From Lepus europaeus (lineage: Eukaryota > Chordata > Mammalia > Lagomorpha > Leporidae), in contig NC_084836.1 in assembly GCF_033115175.1 (NCBI RefSeq), positions 66,647,797 to 66,711,796 on the forward strand: a stretch of DNA of 64,000 nucleotides. The letters run 5' to 3'. Shown in pieces: positions 33,131-43,976 of the stretch (its first letter is position 1; each line of letters starts with the position of its first letter). The notes below the pieces were generated by a model that saw only the letters and a program-made list of their open reading frames with translations, did no database searches and was not told the origin of the DNA. The translations under genes and the position numbers were made by a program.

Positions 33131-34089
33131 GGCTTTTTTTTTCCCTTGCTTTTTTTCTCACCCCCCCTCCCACCCTCTTCTCTCTGCTGATCCCCGCGAC
33201 CCGCGTTTTCCTGGGGGTCCGCAACTCCGGACCCCAGGCGCCGGCCCTCCGCTCAGGACGGCTCAGACCTCGCCACAGGACGCCCCTTGCCCATGTCCAC
33301 CCATAAGCAGATGGCCTCCCCCGCCCCAACAGCGTGAGGATTTGGAGGGGAACGCGGGGGGGACCGCCCGCCCCCACCGCTTCCCCGAGGCCCGGCTTGC
33401 GGGACCCCCGGGGCCGGGCGGGCGCGGGAGCCCGCAGGGGCGGGGAGCCGGCCGAGGTAGGTGGAGGAACTATTTCTTGACGTAATCCGTCTCTGTCGGC
33501 CCCGACGCGCCCGCAGCCTCTGCGCGAGCCGAGCCCAGCGATTGTCAGTTCGGAACGTGGCTTTTTAAAAATGCGATTTTAAATAGTGTGTCTGTATGTA
33601 TTTCTCTCAGGAGCCGCGGCAGCAGCGAGGGAGGGCGGGTGGGAGGGGACTGGAGGGAGGGAAGGAGGGACCGGGGAGCGCCCTCCTGCCACTGGCCGGC
33701 TCAGCCCCCCAAATCTGGGCCAGGGGAAGCGGGGGGAAGGTGGCCCGGCGGTGGGAGGGGTGCAGCTTCGGGCTCGCAGGCCCCTCCGTCATGAGCCTAG
33801 GAAGTCTTCTCTGCGTTGGCACAGATAGCACAAGCGCCTTTATTTTAAATTTATTGTCTGTATCTATTTACGTTTCCTTTGCCAGCTTGAAGAAGTGGAG
33901 GAGAGACCTGCACAACTTAAGTGGGGAGCGTTCGCATCCCGTCTTCCTGCTCAGCCCGCCTCTGCCCCCAGCTCCAGCTCTGCGACACAACCCCCCACCC
34001 CCCAAAAAAGAAGTCACTCCCGGGGCTCTGCCTGCAGAGAGCCAGGGTGAGAGCGGGCGAGGCGAGAGAGCGACCTCGGTCGTGGGCAA

Positions 34090-34200
34090 GTAGCTTGTTT
34101 TTACGTCCTTCAATAAAATTTTTATGAGGATCATTTGATTGTTCATAAATGTGTCTTTCATTAAATAAAATTGTAGGCTGTTTTTGGAACGGGGAAAAAA
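34090..34200. promoter_or_regulatory. Candidate conserved element with clustered TTTATGA/ATAAA sites
   Basis: TTTTTACGTCC, CAATAAAATTTTTATGAGG, GATTGTTCATAAATG and CATTAAATAAAATTG occur within 100 bp in otherwise GC-rich DNA. Dense posterior-HOX/CDX type cores (TTTAT/ATAAA) suggest an enhancer. Confidence 0.45.
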
Positions 34201-35039
34201 GCAACAGAGGGGTGGGAGGAAGCAGGGTTTTGGGGGTCGGATGCAGGGATTCTGGAGGGGCGGCCATGATCGCGGGGAGAGCATCAGACAACTTGGATTG
34301 CTCCCCCCATAAGTTGGGCTGCTACCCTGCTCCTTGAATTTGGGGTTCTTTGCCCAGTCCTCTGCTTCCCATCAGACTGTCCCGGGGTGGCTCAGTCAAA
34401 GGGGGTGGGGTGGGCTTTAGGCAAGCAGGAAATGGTCAGTGTGGGTGCAGGAGAGTGGACAGGGGTGTTGGGGGGGAGGATAGGGGTAGGTGACGTCCCC
34501 ACAGATACGGTGCACCTAGATAGGGCAGAGGGCGTCTGAAGAAGGGGTGCAGGGTCGGGGTCAGAAGGGAAGGGTCTCAGACGGTGCTAGGGAAGCAGGC
34601 AGAAGCTGGGGTTAAGATGCAGGCTCAGAACGCAGCAGGGAAGGAGGCTGCCGGGTCCCCAGCCACGCCTGTCCTTCTCGCTCCCTCCCTTGTCCCCTGG
34701 AGGGGACCAAACGCCAAGGGTGGGGGCGGGGGCTGCTTCCCTCCTGCATCTCTGTGGCGCTGTCTCTCCTCTGCGGTGGAGAAGGGCTGGCCAGTGTAGC
34801 ATGGGGAGGGGGAGATTGAAAAGTTGGGGGGAGGGCAGCAGCAGAGCGTGGCGGCGACCCCAGCTCCGCAGGCCCTCTCCCCAGTCACTGCTCCACCCCC
34901 TCTCTCTGCTTCTTCTCTTTTCGGTCTAGCGGGGCTGGGATTTCGACGCAAGGGGGGCAGGAGGGAAGTGTTTGGCTGGAGAGAGGCGACCCTGGGGGCC
35001 TCAGCCTCGTCCCCCTGGGCTCTGTCTTCCCCTGCCTTG

Positions 35040-35150
35040 GCCTGAATTGGCCTGGGAAATGCGAATTACAGCAAGAAACGGAATATCTCTTTGGCCTTGA
35101 TGGAGTCGGGTTAGCTGTCAATCAAAAAATCTCCCTCACTAGTTCAAGGA
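35040..35150. promoter_or_regulatory. Candidate HOX-cofactor element with exact PBX-MEIS decamer
   Basis: The minus strand reads TGATTGACAG at 35124-35115, the exact PBX-PREP/MEIS consensus decamer. It is flanked by GCGAATTACAGC and CGGAATATCTC. It lies 2.2 kb upstream of the HOXC9 start. Such sites are typical of auto- and cross-regulatory HOX enhancers; function here is inference. Confidence 0.5.
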
Positions 35151-38100
35151 AAAGACAAGAGGTTCCAGCGCCTCTGCTGAGGCTTTCTCCAAATCCCCAG
35201 CGCAGCAGCCAGCACCTCCCCCAGCTCCTGCCGGCTGGGGACTGGCGGACTCTTGGGCTGCTGCTGGCAGCGATGGAGCAAAGACATTTAGCCTTCAGCG
35301 GGGCCCAGGGCCAGACTGCGACCAACAGGACATCAGGGGACAACAGCCTGCCCGAGACAGCCCTGGGGACAGACCTACTGCAAAAAACGGCGCCAGGCTC
35401 TGGGAAGGAAAGAAGCAGACGGAGCAATAGAAGAAGAGAACAGGGGTAGAACTGAAGCAAGGAAGGCAGGCGAGATGCAAAGGGATGGGAGAGCAGGGAG
35501 AGGAAGCCGAGCGGAGAGCGAGGCAAGGTGGAGGAAAGGCAGCGAGACGCAGGCGGGACGGGGCAGGGCTCGAGCCGGCCGGGCAGCCGTGGCATTGTGC
35601 AGCCCGCTGGCTTGCCGGGCCTCCGCCGCGGGCCCAGCTCCCGGCGCAGCGACCACTTCTGTCTGGACACAAAGGAGGAAGAGGCCGCCTCTCCTGCCCC
35701 TCCCAGGAGACCTGCTCTGGTGGGCACACTAGGCCTCTGGGGTCTAGAATCCCACGGTGGGCCCGGAAGCCTCACGGGGCAGCTGGGGGCTGTGCCACGC
35801 TCCAGTCCAGGGACGAAGAAACACAAGAGGAACAAGGTTTCCTGGTGCTGCTCCTCTGCCTCTTCGCCAGCTGCTGGGCCTGCCTGCCCCAACCTCAGCT
35901 TTCCGGGAGGAGGAAGAAGTCCCTGAGGAGCCCCTGCTATGGACCTCTGCTACTGGGGAGAGCCCCTGAAACTGACATCCCAGCTGGGAAGAGCCGCCCC
36001 CTTCTCACCCACCCCCATTGAACACTGCCTGCCGGATCCCCCACTGCCATCCAGTCCCCGGCAAAGCCAGTGGGGGGCTGTCGCCTTCTTCTTCCAGGAA
36101 CAGAAACCCTGCACCCTCCCCACTGGGGCACAGGCACAGCTGTGGCCCAGGAAGCAGGCCTCGCCCACCGCCCCCTCCCGGCCCAGTGCTCTGTGTTCCC
36201 TAGAACTCGCAGAGAGATAGAGAGGGGGCCTTGGAGAGGCTGGGAGAGCACCAGGCCGTGGGCCTGTAGGTTCCACTAGTTCATGTGGGCTGCAGCCCCC
36301 ATTCCGTACATCTGGAGGCAGGCTGGCAGGTTAGTGTTTGAAACAGGCTTCCTGGCTTCCCCCAAAGCCAGGCAAGTAGGTGGGGGTGGGGGGTGGGGGG
36401 TGGGGGGAGCACCAAGAAGGCGGGTCTCCTCTTCCTGGAGCCCAGAGGGCTGAAGACTCTGCTGCTTGATTCTGGGATGCCCTCTCATCCACACCACTCC
36501 CTCCCATCTTCCCCAGCAGGCTGGGGCAAACCTGAGGGACTGGGGCAGTTGAGAGTCCCCTGCTGGGGAGGGTTGAAACCCCAGCCTTAGCCAGCCAGCA
36601 GCTTTGCCTGGGCTCTGGGTTTTAGAACTCCCCTCCCACCCCCAAAAGATTCCACTGAGCCCCGCACAGCCCCCCGAGGGGGAGGGGCGACCCTGACTCC
36701 GTCACCTTTACCGGGGCACTAGAAACCACAACCAAGCTTAGCACCTTGGGGAGTATGGACGGACAGACATACAGACAGACAGACTGACAGGTTAGAGTCG
36801 TCCCCTCCCCCTGCCAAGCGCCTCCCTTTTAGTGATTTAAATTCCCTGCGGGCTCCATCCACACCGTCAAGTTCGGATTAAATTCAAAACAGGCTCTCCG
36901 CCCGCCCCCCCCCGCCCCCGCCCCCAGCGGGCCATCCCAGCCGCCCGCAGGCAGGGAGCCGGCTCCCGGTTCCTCAGCACCCGCCCTGCGCGGAGGAGGC
37001 GGCCGCGCTCCATTCGCTTTCATTTTGCGTCTCCCCCTGAAATGGGCTCATTCCACCTCCCGGCCGCCCTCTCCCCCTTCCCCGCCCCCTCCCCGGCTCC
37101 CCTCTACTTTCCCCCCTTCTGCCTCCTGAGCCCTCTTTGTTGGGAAAAACACACCCACTGACAACTCCTGGCTAAGGCCTGCGCTGGAAACAGAGACGGA
37201 GTGCTCCCGGCCTGCGCTGCCGCGCGAGGAGCCCGCGGCCTGCCCCCACCCCCAGGTGGGTACCCGGGATCCCCGCACACCAGGGGCCAGGCCCGAGGGC
37301 CTGTGAACGTGGCCCTCTCAACGCCACGGCCTGCGGGCCTGCGTTCCCCCGCCGGCGCCCCCGCCCCGCCGCTGCGCAGCAAACGGGGCTATTTCCGGCT
37401 CCCCCAGCACGGTCTGGCTTCCCAGCCCGGGGAGTGGCCCGGAGGGGGGCCGCCCGCCCCGGAGCCCCCCGTGGGCCTGAGCGCGCTGTTACCTGATCTT
37501 TTGTGTGATGTATGTGTCGCAAGGAAATTTGCAGTGACTTTGGAGACCAGACTGAGGAAGCGGAGGTGGCGAAAGGAGAGAGAGACAATACGGGCCCGAA
37601 GTACAATCAAGGGGCCAGAGCGGCTGGCCTCTTCCCCCGCCCTCCCTGCCCGACTGGGAGCTGTCTGGCCTCAAACCTCGGGGCGACTCGCGAACCTGGA
37701 GCCCGTGGCGGAGGGAGCCGGCGCACCGGGCTCCCCGCGGCCGCGACGGAGCGCCCTTCCAGCTTGGGGGCGTCGCGAGCAAGCAGCCCCGCCGAGGCGC
37801 GGAGAATCCAATGAATGAAAGTGCACATGCCGACGAATTTTCCCGATTTTTTTTCCTCCTCCCCCCACCTCCACCCCCAACAAGCCTTTGGAAGGAGAGC
37901 CCAGGGCTCCGGGCGTCGCAGACAGACCGACAGGCAGACAGACAGACAGGCAAACCGCACCTCCCGAGGCAGACTCAACAGCATGAGTGTGAGCCCGAGA
38001 CCGTGCGCAGGTTCAAGATCCCACAGGCCTCGCTGGCCAGGCCTGGCGGGCGCCGGTCTCCCTACCTTCTCTCCCGCCAGGGCCTCAGGCAGAGACCGCG

Positions 38101-39159
38101 AAGACTCGATCTCTTTGGCTTGGTCCAGTCCCGCCTCGGGAAGCGCCTTCGTTACCTGCTCCTCGGCTCCCCACGGCCACAGATGCAGGGCAGCCGCCTC
38201 CCGCCCGGGGAGGGAAGCCCCGGCAGCCGCCGCCGCCCGCCCTCCTTCCCTCCCTCCCTCCATCTCGCCCTCCCTCCCTCTCTCCCTCCCTCGCGCGCTA
38301 CCGCTCTCGGGGCCCTCCCGCGGGCAACCTGCGCTGGACCAAATCCAGGTATCTCCGAAAGACAGATATTAAAAAAAAAAAAAAAAAAATGAAAGGACCT
38401 CTTAAGTGGACAAGAAAAAAAAAAAAAAAGCAAAGAAAGAAAGACCTGCAACTGCATTTATTTTCCATGCTCTGACCAGTGGCGGGCCTCGGTTCAGACG
38501 TCCAGCACACGGCCCTGCAGCCGCAGAGGTGCGCGGGGCCTGCTGCCTCGCTCACGCCGCCCGCCGCGCCCCGCGCGCACTGCCCGCTCCACGCTCTGGG
38601 CCGCCGCCCCCCGGCAGCCCAGACACCCAGCAGACCTCAAGGTCCTTTCTACAGACTCAACATCCGGTTGCCTCAGCCTCGCTGCTGGCCACAGCCCGCC
38701 AAGCCCGCTCGGCCCCTTCTGCGGCCAGTCCACAAAGTCCACCTGGTCGGTGCTCCCGCGCCCCGGCCGGCCGGGGCGCCCCTTCTAGACAAGCCGCCCG
38801 GCAGGCCGCACTTGGGTTGCGGCGCTGCGCGGGACTTCAGACCTCGGTCCCTGCCTGGGACCCACACAAAGCCGGGCGCCCTGGCGCCCTCCTCCCCCGC
38901 CCCCGCAGCCCCCCAGGCAGCCCCCGGGCAGCCCGCGGCCGCCGCCGCCGCCGCCGCCGCCCCCTTCACCTGTTCCGGAGAAGGGCTGCATCTCCAAGCC
39001 GAAGCGAGGCCGTGGGCCGTGGGCCGTGGGCCGGGGCGAGGTCCCGCGGAGGCCACAGCGGACGGGCGGGCTGCGCCCGAGCCCCGCAGCCTGCGAGACA
39101 GCTCAGAGACCAAGGCTCTCTCCTTGGCGAGCTCTTGCCTTTTCTTCCTTCTCCCGCAA

Positions 39160-39460
39160 GTCTCAAACACTCATACGCCGAGAGTTCAGCTCTATAAATC
39201 CTGCTCCTCTTTCCCATATCATAATTAAAAAAAACCAGTAGGGGAGGTTTTAACTTTTATTGCGATTTCTGGAGTTGGGCTGCGGAGCATATATTAAGTT
39301 TACGCTTATGCGCTCTCGGCGGGGAGGGTCCTTTAAGAAATAAAAATCCATCTTAATATCCGCAGACGAGAGAGATAATTTTTTCCCCTCTTCACGCTGT
39401 TCCTTTTGAAGACTCCCTTCTAGCGAAGCGAATAAATAATCACCATCGCCTTAGCCATGA
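39160..39460. promoter_or_regulatory. Candidate conserved regulatory island between HOXC10 and HOXC9
   Basis: A 300-bp AT-rich complex block with CTCTATAAATCC, CATATCATAATTAA, TTTTATTGCGATTTC, GCATATATTAAGTTTACGC, TCTTAATATCC and GCGAATAAATAATCACC. It begins with a TATA-like element on the plus strand and could be an antisense promoter or an enhancer. Inference only. Confidence 0.45.
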
Positions 39461-41268
39461 TCCACAGCCCCAGGGCCCCAGGCTGGTCTCAGACCACCAG
39501 ACTGGCCCTCACCTTGGCCCTAAGAGACCTTGCCTCCGTTCCTCTGCATTTAGGGAGGGGGATACTCCGACCCCTGGCTCTGTGACCACCCCCCTCATAA
39601 GCCCACCAGCTTTGAAACAGGAAATGGAGGCAGAGGGGCCCAAAGCACAGAAGCCATTCATTGGTGAATTTCGGCCCATCGGGGCCGCTGTCTCCAAGCC
39701 AAGTGCTCCTCAGTGCCCTGCTTCTGCCTGGGATCCCCCTTCACCCCAACTGGCTACGTGCCTGGGGCAGGCTGGAGACTCAGGCTGGGGAGCCCCTTGC
39801 CTGCCCCCTACCAGCTGGCCCGGCTCCCTGGAAGCCTTCCATTTCCCTGGGAGCCATAGAGATCTGAGGACTTCCCTTTGAGGGAAGAAAACAGAAAAAA
39901 AAAATTTTCCCCCACAAAGGGGTGGGGGACAGACAGACCAACAATTCTGGTGGAGAGAGAAGGGCTGTATTCCCAAGTTCTCCTCTAGCTTCCTTGGGGT
40001 CAAAAGAAATCTCTCTCTCGTGTGAGAAAGAGGGGGGAAAATAAAAGAGAATGATAGGAATATAAACAGGAGATTGGAGAGCACCCGGAGAGAGCGAGAG
40101 ACCTAGTCTCCTACAAGGTCGCATATGCCTGCCCCAGAAGACAACTTGGGCAATAAGGAACTCCAAGTCTGTTTTCTCCCCCCTGTTCGAAAGTTTGCAA
40201 TGTTTTAATAGTCATAATTAATTGCAAAGTATCAGGGCCGAGAACCTGACCTCCCAGCAGCTCTGAGAACACGGGTGTCTCTCTCCAGTCTCCTGACCCC
40301 TCCCCCATTTTTCTCCCGCTGGCAAAGAAACCTCTTTTGAAAACCTTTCTAGCAACCAGGGCCAGAACTGAGGGAGCAGGGAGGGTAAGGAAGTGAGGAC
40401 TCTGTAAAGTTTCACATTGCTCCCATTGCTCCCTGCCCCACCATCCTGCCCTCCTAACCCCTGGCATCAGCCAGCAGCCTTCCCAACAACGTAGGGGCGA
40501 TGGGCGCTGGCAGCCCGTGCCCACCCAGCCATTTCCACACAGCGCGCAGACTGGCAACTGCCCGACAGCCGCAGACACACAGACCGAGGCCTACGGGGGC
40601 CACAGCCAGCCCGCGCCCGAGACCACAGCCAGGGTTTTGTCCTGCTGTTTCCTAGTAGGGTATGTCGGTGAGGGTTGCTGCTTGGACTTGACGGATTCCC
40701 TCTAACCTAGGAACACCCCAAATATGTCCTCCCCTTGGAGAGGCAGCTGCAAGAAGGGCAAAGGGAAGTGGCTTGGCTGGCACTCAAAGTTCCCCAACTC
40801 TTAGGACCTACAGGCACCCTGCTTTTTTTCTAAGGGGAAGCCCCAGCCCTAGCCAGCTAGAGGCATAATCTTCCCTGGGAGGTGGCAAGTGGGAGAAGCC
40901 CACTGTCCCTGAGGCTCCCTTGGTCTTTCTGAGCTGCTCCAGGGATCCCTGCCCCACCCTGCTGCCCAACTGAGCTGGCCCGCCAGGCCACCTCCTCATA
41001 CTCCAACTCCTGAATTTCCTTGGAATTGGCTTCTTTGTCTGTCTATCAGCTGGGCTCAGGAGACAATAGCTGCAGCCAAGATTCCTCTCCCTCGGTCCCA
41101 GGGTTTGGGACAGGCTGAGCAGGAGAAGGCAGAGAGCGGGGTTCCCTAGGCTGCCCCGCGGCCCCACTCCCAGCGTGCCCTCCTCGGTCTGCGCCCACTT
41201 CGCCTGATCTGGGAGGGGGCTGTGGGGCAGCCCCGCTGAGAGGGAAGGCTCAGGAGAGGTGGGTGGGG

Positions 41269-41380
41269 GCCCTCGACGAAAACCGACTGATGTAACTCAG
41301 GCAGTTTCTTGTTGCCGAGTTCAAAACTCAATCCCAACAACATGAAACTACCTAAGCCACAGATCAGCTGAGCGAGTAGG
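41269..41380 (-). ncRNA. MIR196A2: mir-196a-2 precursor hairpin
   Basis: The minus strand carries the complete mir-196a-2 hairpin in its established position between HOXC10 and HOXC9. The mature 5p arm lies at 41354-41333 and begins TAGGTAGTTTCATGTTGTTG; the star (3p) arm lies at 41317-41296 and begins CGGCAACAAGAAACTGCC. Loop and flanks (TTGAGTTTTGAACT; GTTTTCGTCGAGGGC at the 3' end) also match the human precursor as I recall it. miR-196 represses HOX group-8 and some other HOX mRNAs post-transcriptionally; sites are found in the HOXC8 3' UTR in this window. It is transcribed in the HOX sense, probably from HOXC10-side transcripts. Confidence 0.97.
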
Positions 41381-42850
41381 GCGGGAGATTCGGCTTTGCG
41401 TCTATCCGGAGGAGAAGGGAAGGGGGTTGGGGAAGGGTGAAATTCAGCCCCCGTCCCCCTTTCCGCCCCCACAACCTCCCTAAGGACCCAGAGCAGACTT
41501 TGGGTGGCTGGGTGGGTAGGGGGTGTCTGACTGCTCCATCAGTTTCTGGTCTAAGAAGCAAATCGCTCAGGGAAAATCTGGTGACATGGGACCGATAGCC
41601 GCTACCTCCCAGCCCCACCCCCAGCTCTGCAGAGGAACTATCCCCCTGCCTCTGGCCCTGGCCCTGGGAAAGGGGGGGGGGGGTGTATCAACCTTCCTCT
41701 CTGAGCTGGGTCCCCTGTCTTGTTCCTTCTGCTCCTGGACCTGCTCTGATCCTGTGGCGTGGGCTTCCTGGGGAATATGGGTGGCGGCACCACAGCGCCG
41801 GGGCTCCGGAGACCCTTCCAGCCAGGCCACTTTGCCTGGCAAAGCCCCACAAGCAAGGAAGCGTGGGGACCAAGAGCTTGGACCAGGCTCACATCCAAGC
41901 CAGCAAAAAGCAGGAAAACCTATGCTTGAAGCTCCAGCCCTCTCGAGCACCACCCCCCACCTCCACCAGCAGCAACACACAACCAGACTGAGCAACACCT
42001 AGACCTGTGTGTCTGCCTCAGGGCAACCCTAAATGCCCGCGGAGATAAAGAAGCCAAAAACCACCAATTCACCCCTTTAACCACCAAACCCCACAGCCAT
42101 GGGCCGGGGAGGGGTGGAGAGGGGGCTCACAGCCGCTGCCCTCAGCTGCCAGTGGCCACGAGGCAAGCCTGGGCTCCTAGCGAGCTCGAACGCCTGAAAC
42201 ACCTTCCTCCCGGCTCTGCCCGCTGCACGCCAGGCACCTGGGGACGCCGCGAGTCCCCACTCAGCCGCCAAGAGAAGAATAAGAAACCGCTTCTCTTACC
42301 TTGTCGCTGCCTCCTCCTGCTGCTGCCGGCACTTCTGTTCGCTGCTGTCGAGGTGGGGGGGGGGGCGGCGCTGAGCTCCTCGTGCCCCTCCAGCAGTTAA
42401 GTTTATTCCTCTCCTTGGATGGGTGGGGGGCTCTTGGGGTGCCCCCAGCAGCAGTGGGGTGCGCCCACTCAGCACCCCAGGCAATCAGATCCGTCTGTTC
42501 CTCAAGCTTGCAGCTTGCTCTCTGCCTCTTTCCCTCCTCCAGTCACCTTTAAATGCATCTTTTACTGCAGCACACATTATATTTGCAGATCATAAAACCC
42601 ACCTCTCGCGCGCACCAAGACCGTCCTGACATTACTGTTTTATGACCTTGACTTATTGTGGTCACCTGGATAATATTTAAATCAACGTTATGGTCTCTCA
42701 CTTACATTAAACCCGCCAAGAGACGTTCTAGAAAGGCTCTGGGAGATGAGTCAAACACAAAACACACACATCCACACACTCAGCTCCTCGGGGGGAGGGG
42801 GTGTCGCTAAAAAAAAAAAAAACACTAAAAAACAAAAAGCCACCCATTTC
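41381..42850. other. Spacer between mir-196a-2 and HOXC10
   Basis: Mostly GC-rich without genes; a G-run is near 41669-41681. The AT-rich block 42545-42730 is annotated separately. Confidence 0.55.
42545..42730. promoter_or_regulatory. Candidate conserved element just 3' of HOXC10
   Basis: Complex AT-rich island: TTTAAATGCATC, GATCATAAAACCC, TGTTTTATGACC, GATAATATTTAAATCAACG, CGTTATGGTC and ACATTAAACCC. At least four TTTATG/ATAAAA cores lie in 170 bp. It may control HOXC10/HOXC9 or miR-196a-2 (whose hairpin is 1.2 kb downstream). Confidence 0.45.
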
Positions 42851-43698
42851 AGGATTACGATTCTGGAAATTTATTAGGATTTTTTTTTCTCCATTAAGGA
42901 AGCTACATGCAAAAGATACAACATACAGAATATCTTTAAATAACACAACTCCCAGACAGGGACAGGGCAATTTGGGAGGGTGTGTGGGCGGGGGTGAAGG
43001 GGGGCGGGCATTCTGCCTTTGCTTTGCTATGTTCTATGTTTAATTTTTTTGTTCCTCTGTTTGGAATTTCTGAGATGGTAGTGAATGGGGGTGTGGGGGT
43101 GCTGGGAGAGACGGGAGGAAAGCAGAAGGCAGTAGGAATACAAGACTTCGAGCAGATTCTCAGAGCGACTGGGAGGCACAGACACGAGGAGGTTTGGTGG
43201 AGGCACTGGGCGCTACGACAAACACACAAACACTAGTGGAACTTTCCAAAACGTCTATTATTCTACGGAGGGGACGCAGCAAGAAGAAGCGATTCTGATG
43301 TGCTCTCCAAGATTACAGACCCTCCCTCTGCCTGTGTTTCCCCTACAACCGGGTGGATTCAGTCTTAACTTTAACATTCTGGAGAACAGAATGCTGTGTG
43401 TGCCTGCGTGGGGGAGTGAGGGGTTGACACACACACCAGCCACACTCCCACCCCCACCTACAAGGACACACCCCACCCCGCACACCCCGGCACCCCGTTT
43501 CTCAGGCTTTAGATGGAGGCATCCTCGCAGCACAAACCATAGGTCCCTTGGAGGAGAGTCTGAGGTCTTTGCCTTTTTTTTTTTGCAGGCGCGTTGCATT
43601 TATACTCAGGGAGGAAAAAAAAAATATATCACCAGGCACAAAGGGAGGAGGGGCGGGGAAAGGAAGGAAGGGGGAGGGGGAGGGGGAGGCCCCCGCGC
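42851..43698 (-). other. HOXC10: HOXC10 3' UTR
   Basis: It runs from TGA (43701-43699) to a poly(A) signal AATAAA at 42875-42870. The end near 42850 gives a gene span of about 5.1 kb, in line with the human gene as I recall it. It contains ACACCC/GTGTGTG-rich stretches and an A-run near the stop. Confidence 0.65.
42870..42875 (-). terminator. HOXC10: Poly(A) signal AATAAA, HOXC10
   Basis: AATAAATTTCCAG on the minus strand; the only good AATAAA in the 850 nt after the stop. Confidence 0.65.
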
Positions 43699-43976
43699 TC
43701 AGGTGAAATTAAAATTGGAGGTCAGTTCCCGGATCCGATTCTCTCGGTTCATTTTCTTGAGTTTCATTCTGCGATTTTGAAACCAGATTTTGACTTGTCT
43801 GTCTGTAAGGTTAATGGTCTTGCTAATCTCCAGGCGGCGCTCTCGCGTCAAATACATATTGAACAGAAATTCTTTCTCCAATTCCAGCGTCTGGTGTTTA
43901 GTATAGGGGCACCTCTTCTTCCTTCCGCTCTTTGCTGTCAGCCAATTTCCTGTGGTGTTTTCTGCCTTTATCTCCT
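43699..43976 (-). CDS. HOXC10: HOXC10 exon 2 (homeodomain)
   Basis: The exon follows TTTTTAACAG| (AG at 43978-43977), with AG completing Glu251. It begins [20 protein letters not shown]; the tryptophan at residue 262 is the posterior-type PBX contact. The homeodomain occupies residues 268-327 (helix 3 [14 protein letters not shown]) and the protein ends [12 protein letters not shown] then TGA. Total 342 residues, equal to human; no difference is seen in this exon from the human sequence I recall. Confidence 0.98.

Larger units (their letters stand above)
33131..41268. other. HOXC9-HOXC10 spacer
   Basis: No coding gene found. A G-rich/CpG block is at 33340-33800. Candidate regulatory islands at 34090-34200, 35040-35150 and 39160-39460 are listed separately; smaller AT-rich blocks are at about 33540-33600, 36830-36885 and 40190-40245. 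A G-run array (GGGTGGGGGTGGGGGGTGGG) is near 36380-36408. Simple (A)n runs are at 38369-38389 and 38414-38430. Human carries antisense transcripts (HOXC-AS series) in this area; nothing in the sequence alone lets me place them here. Confidence 0.55.
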
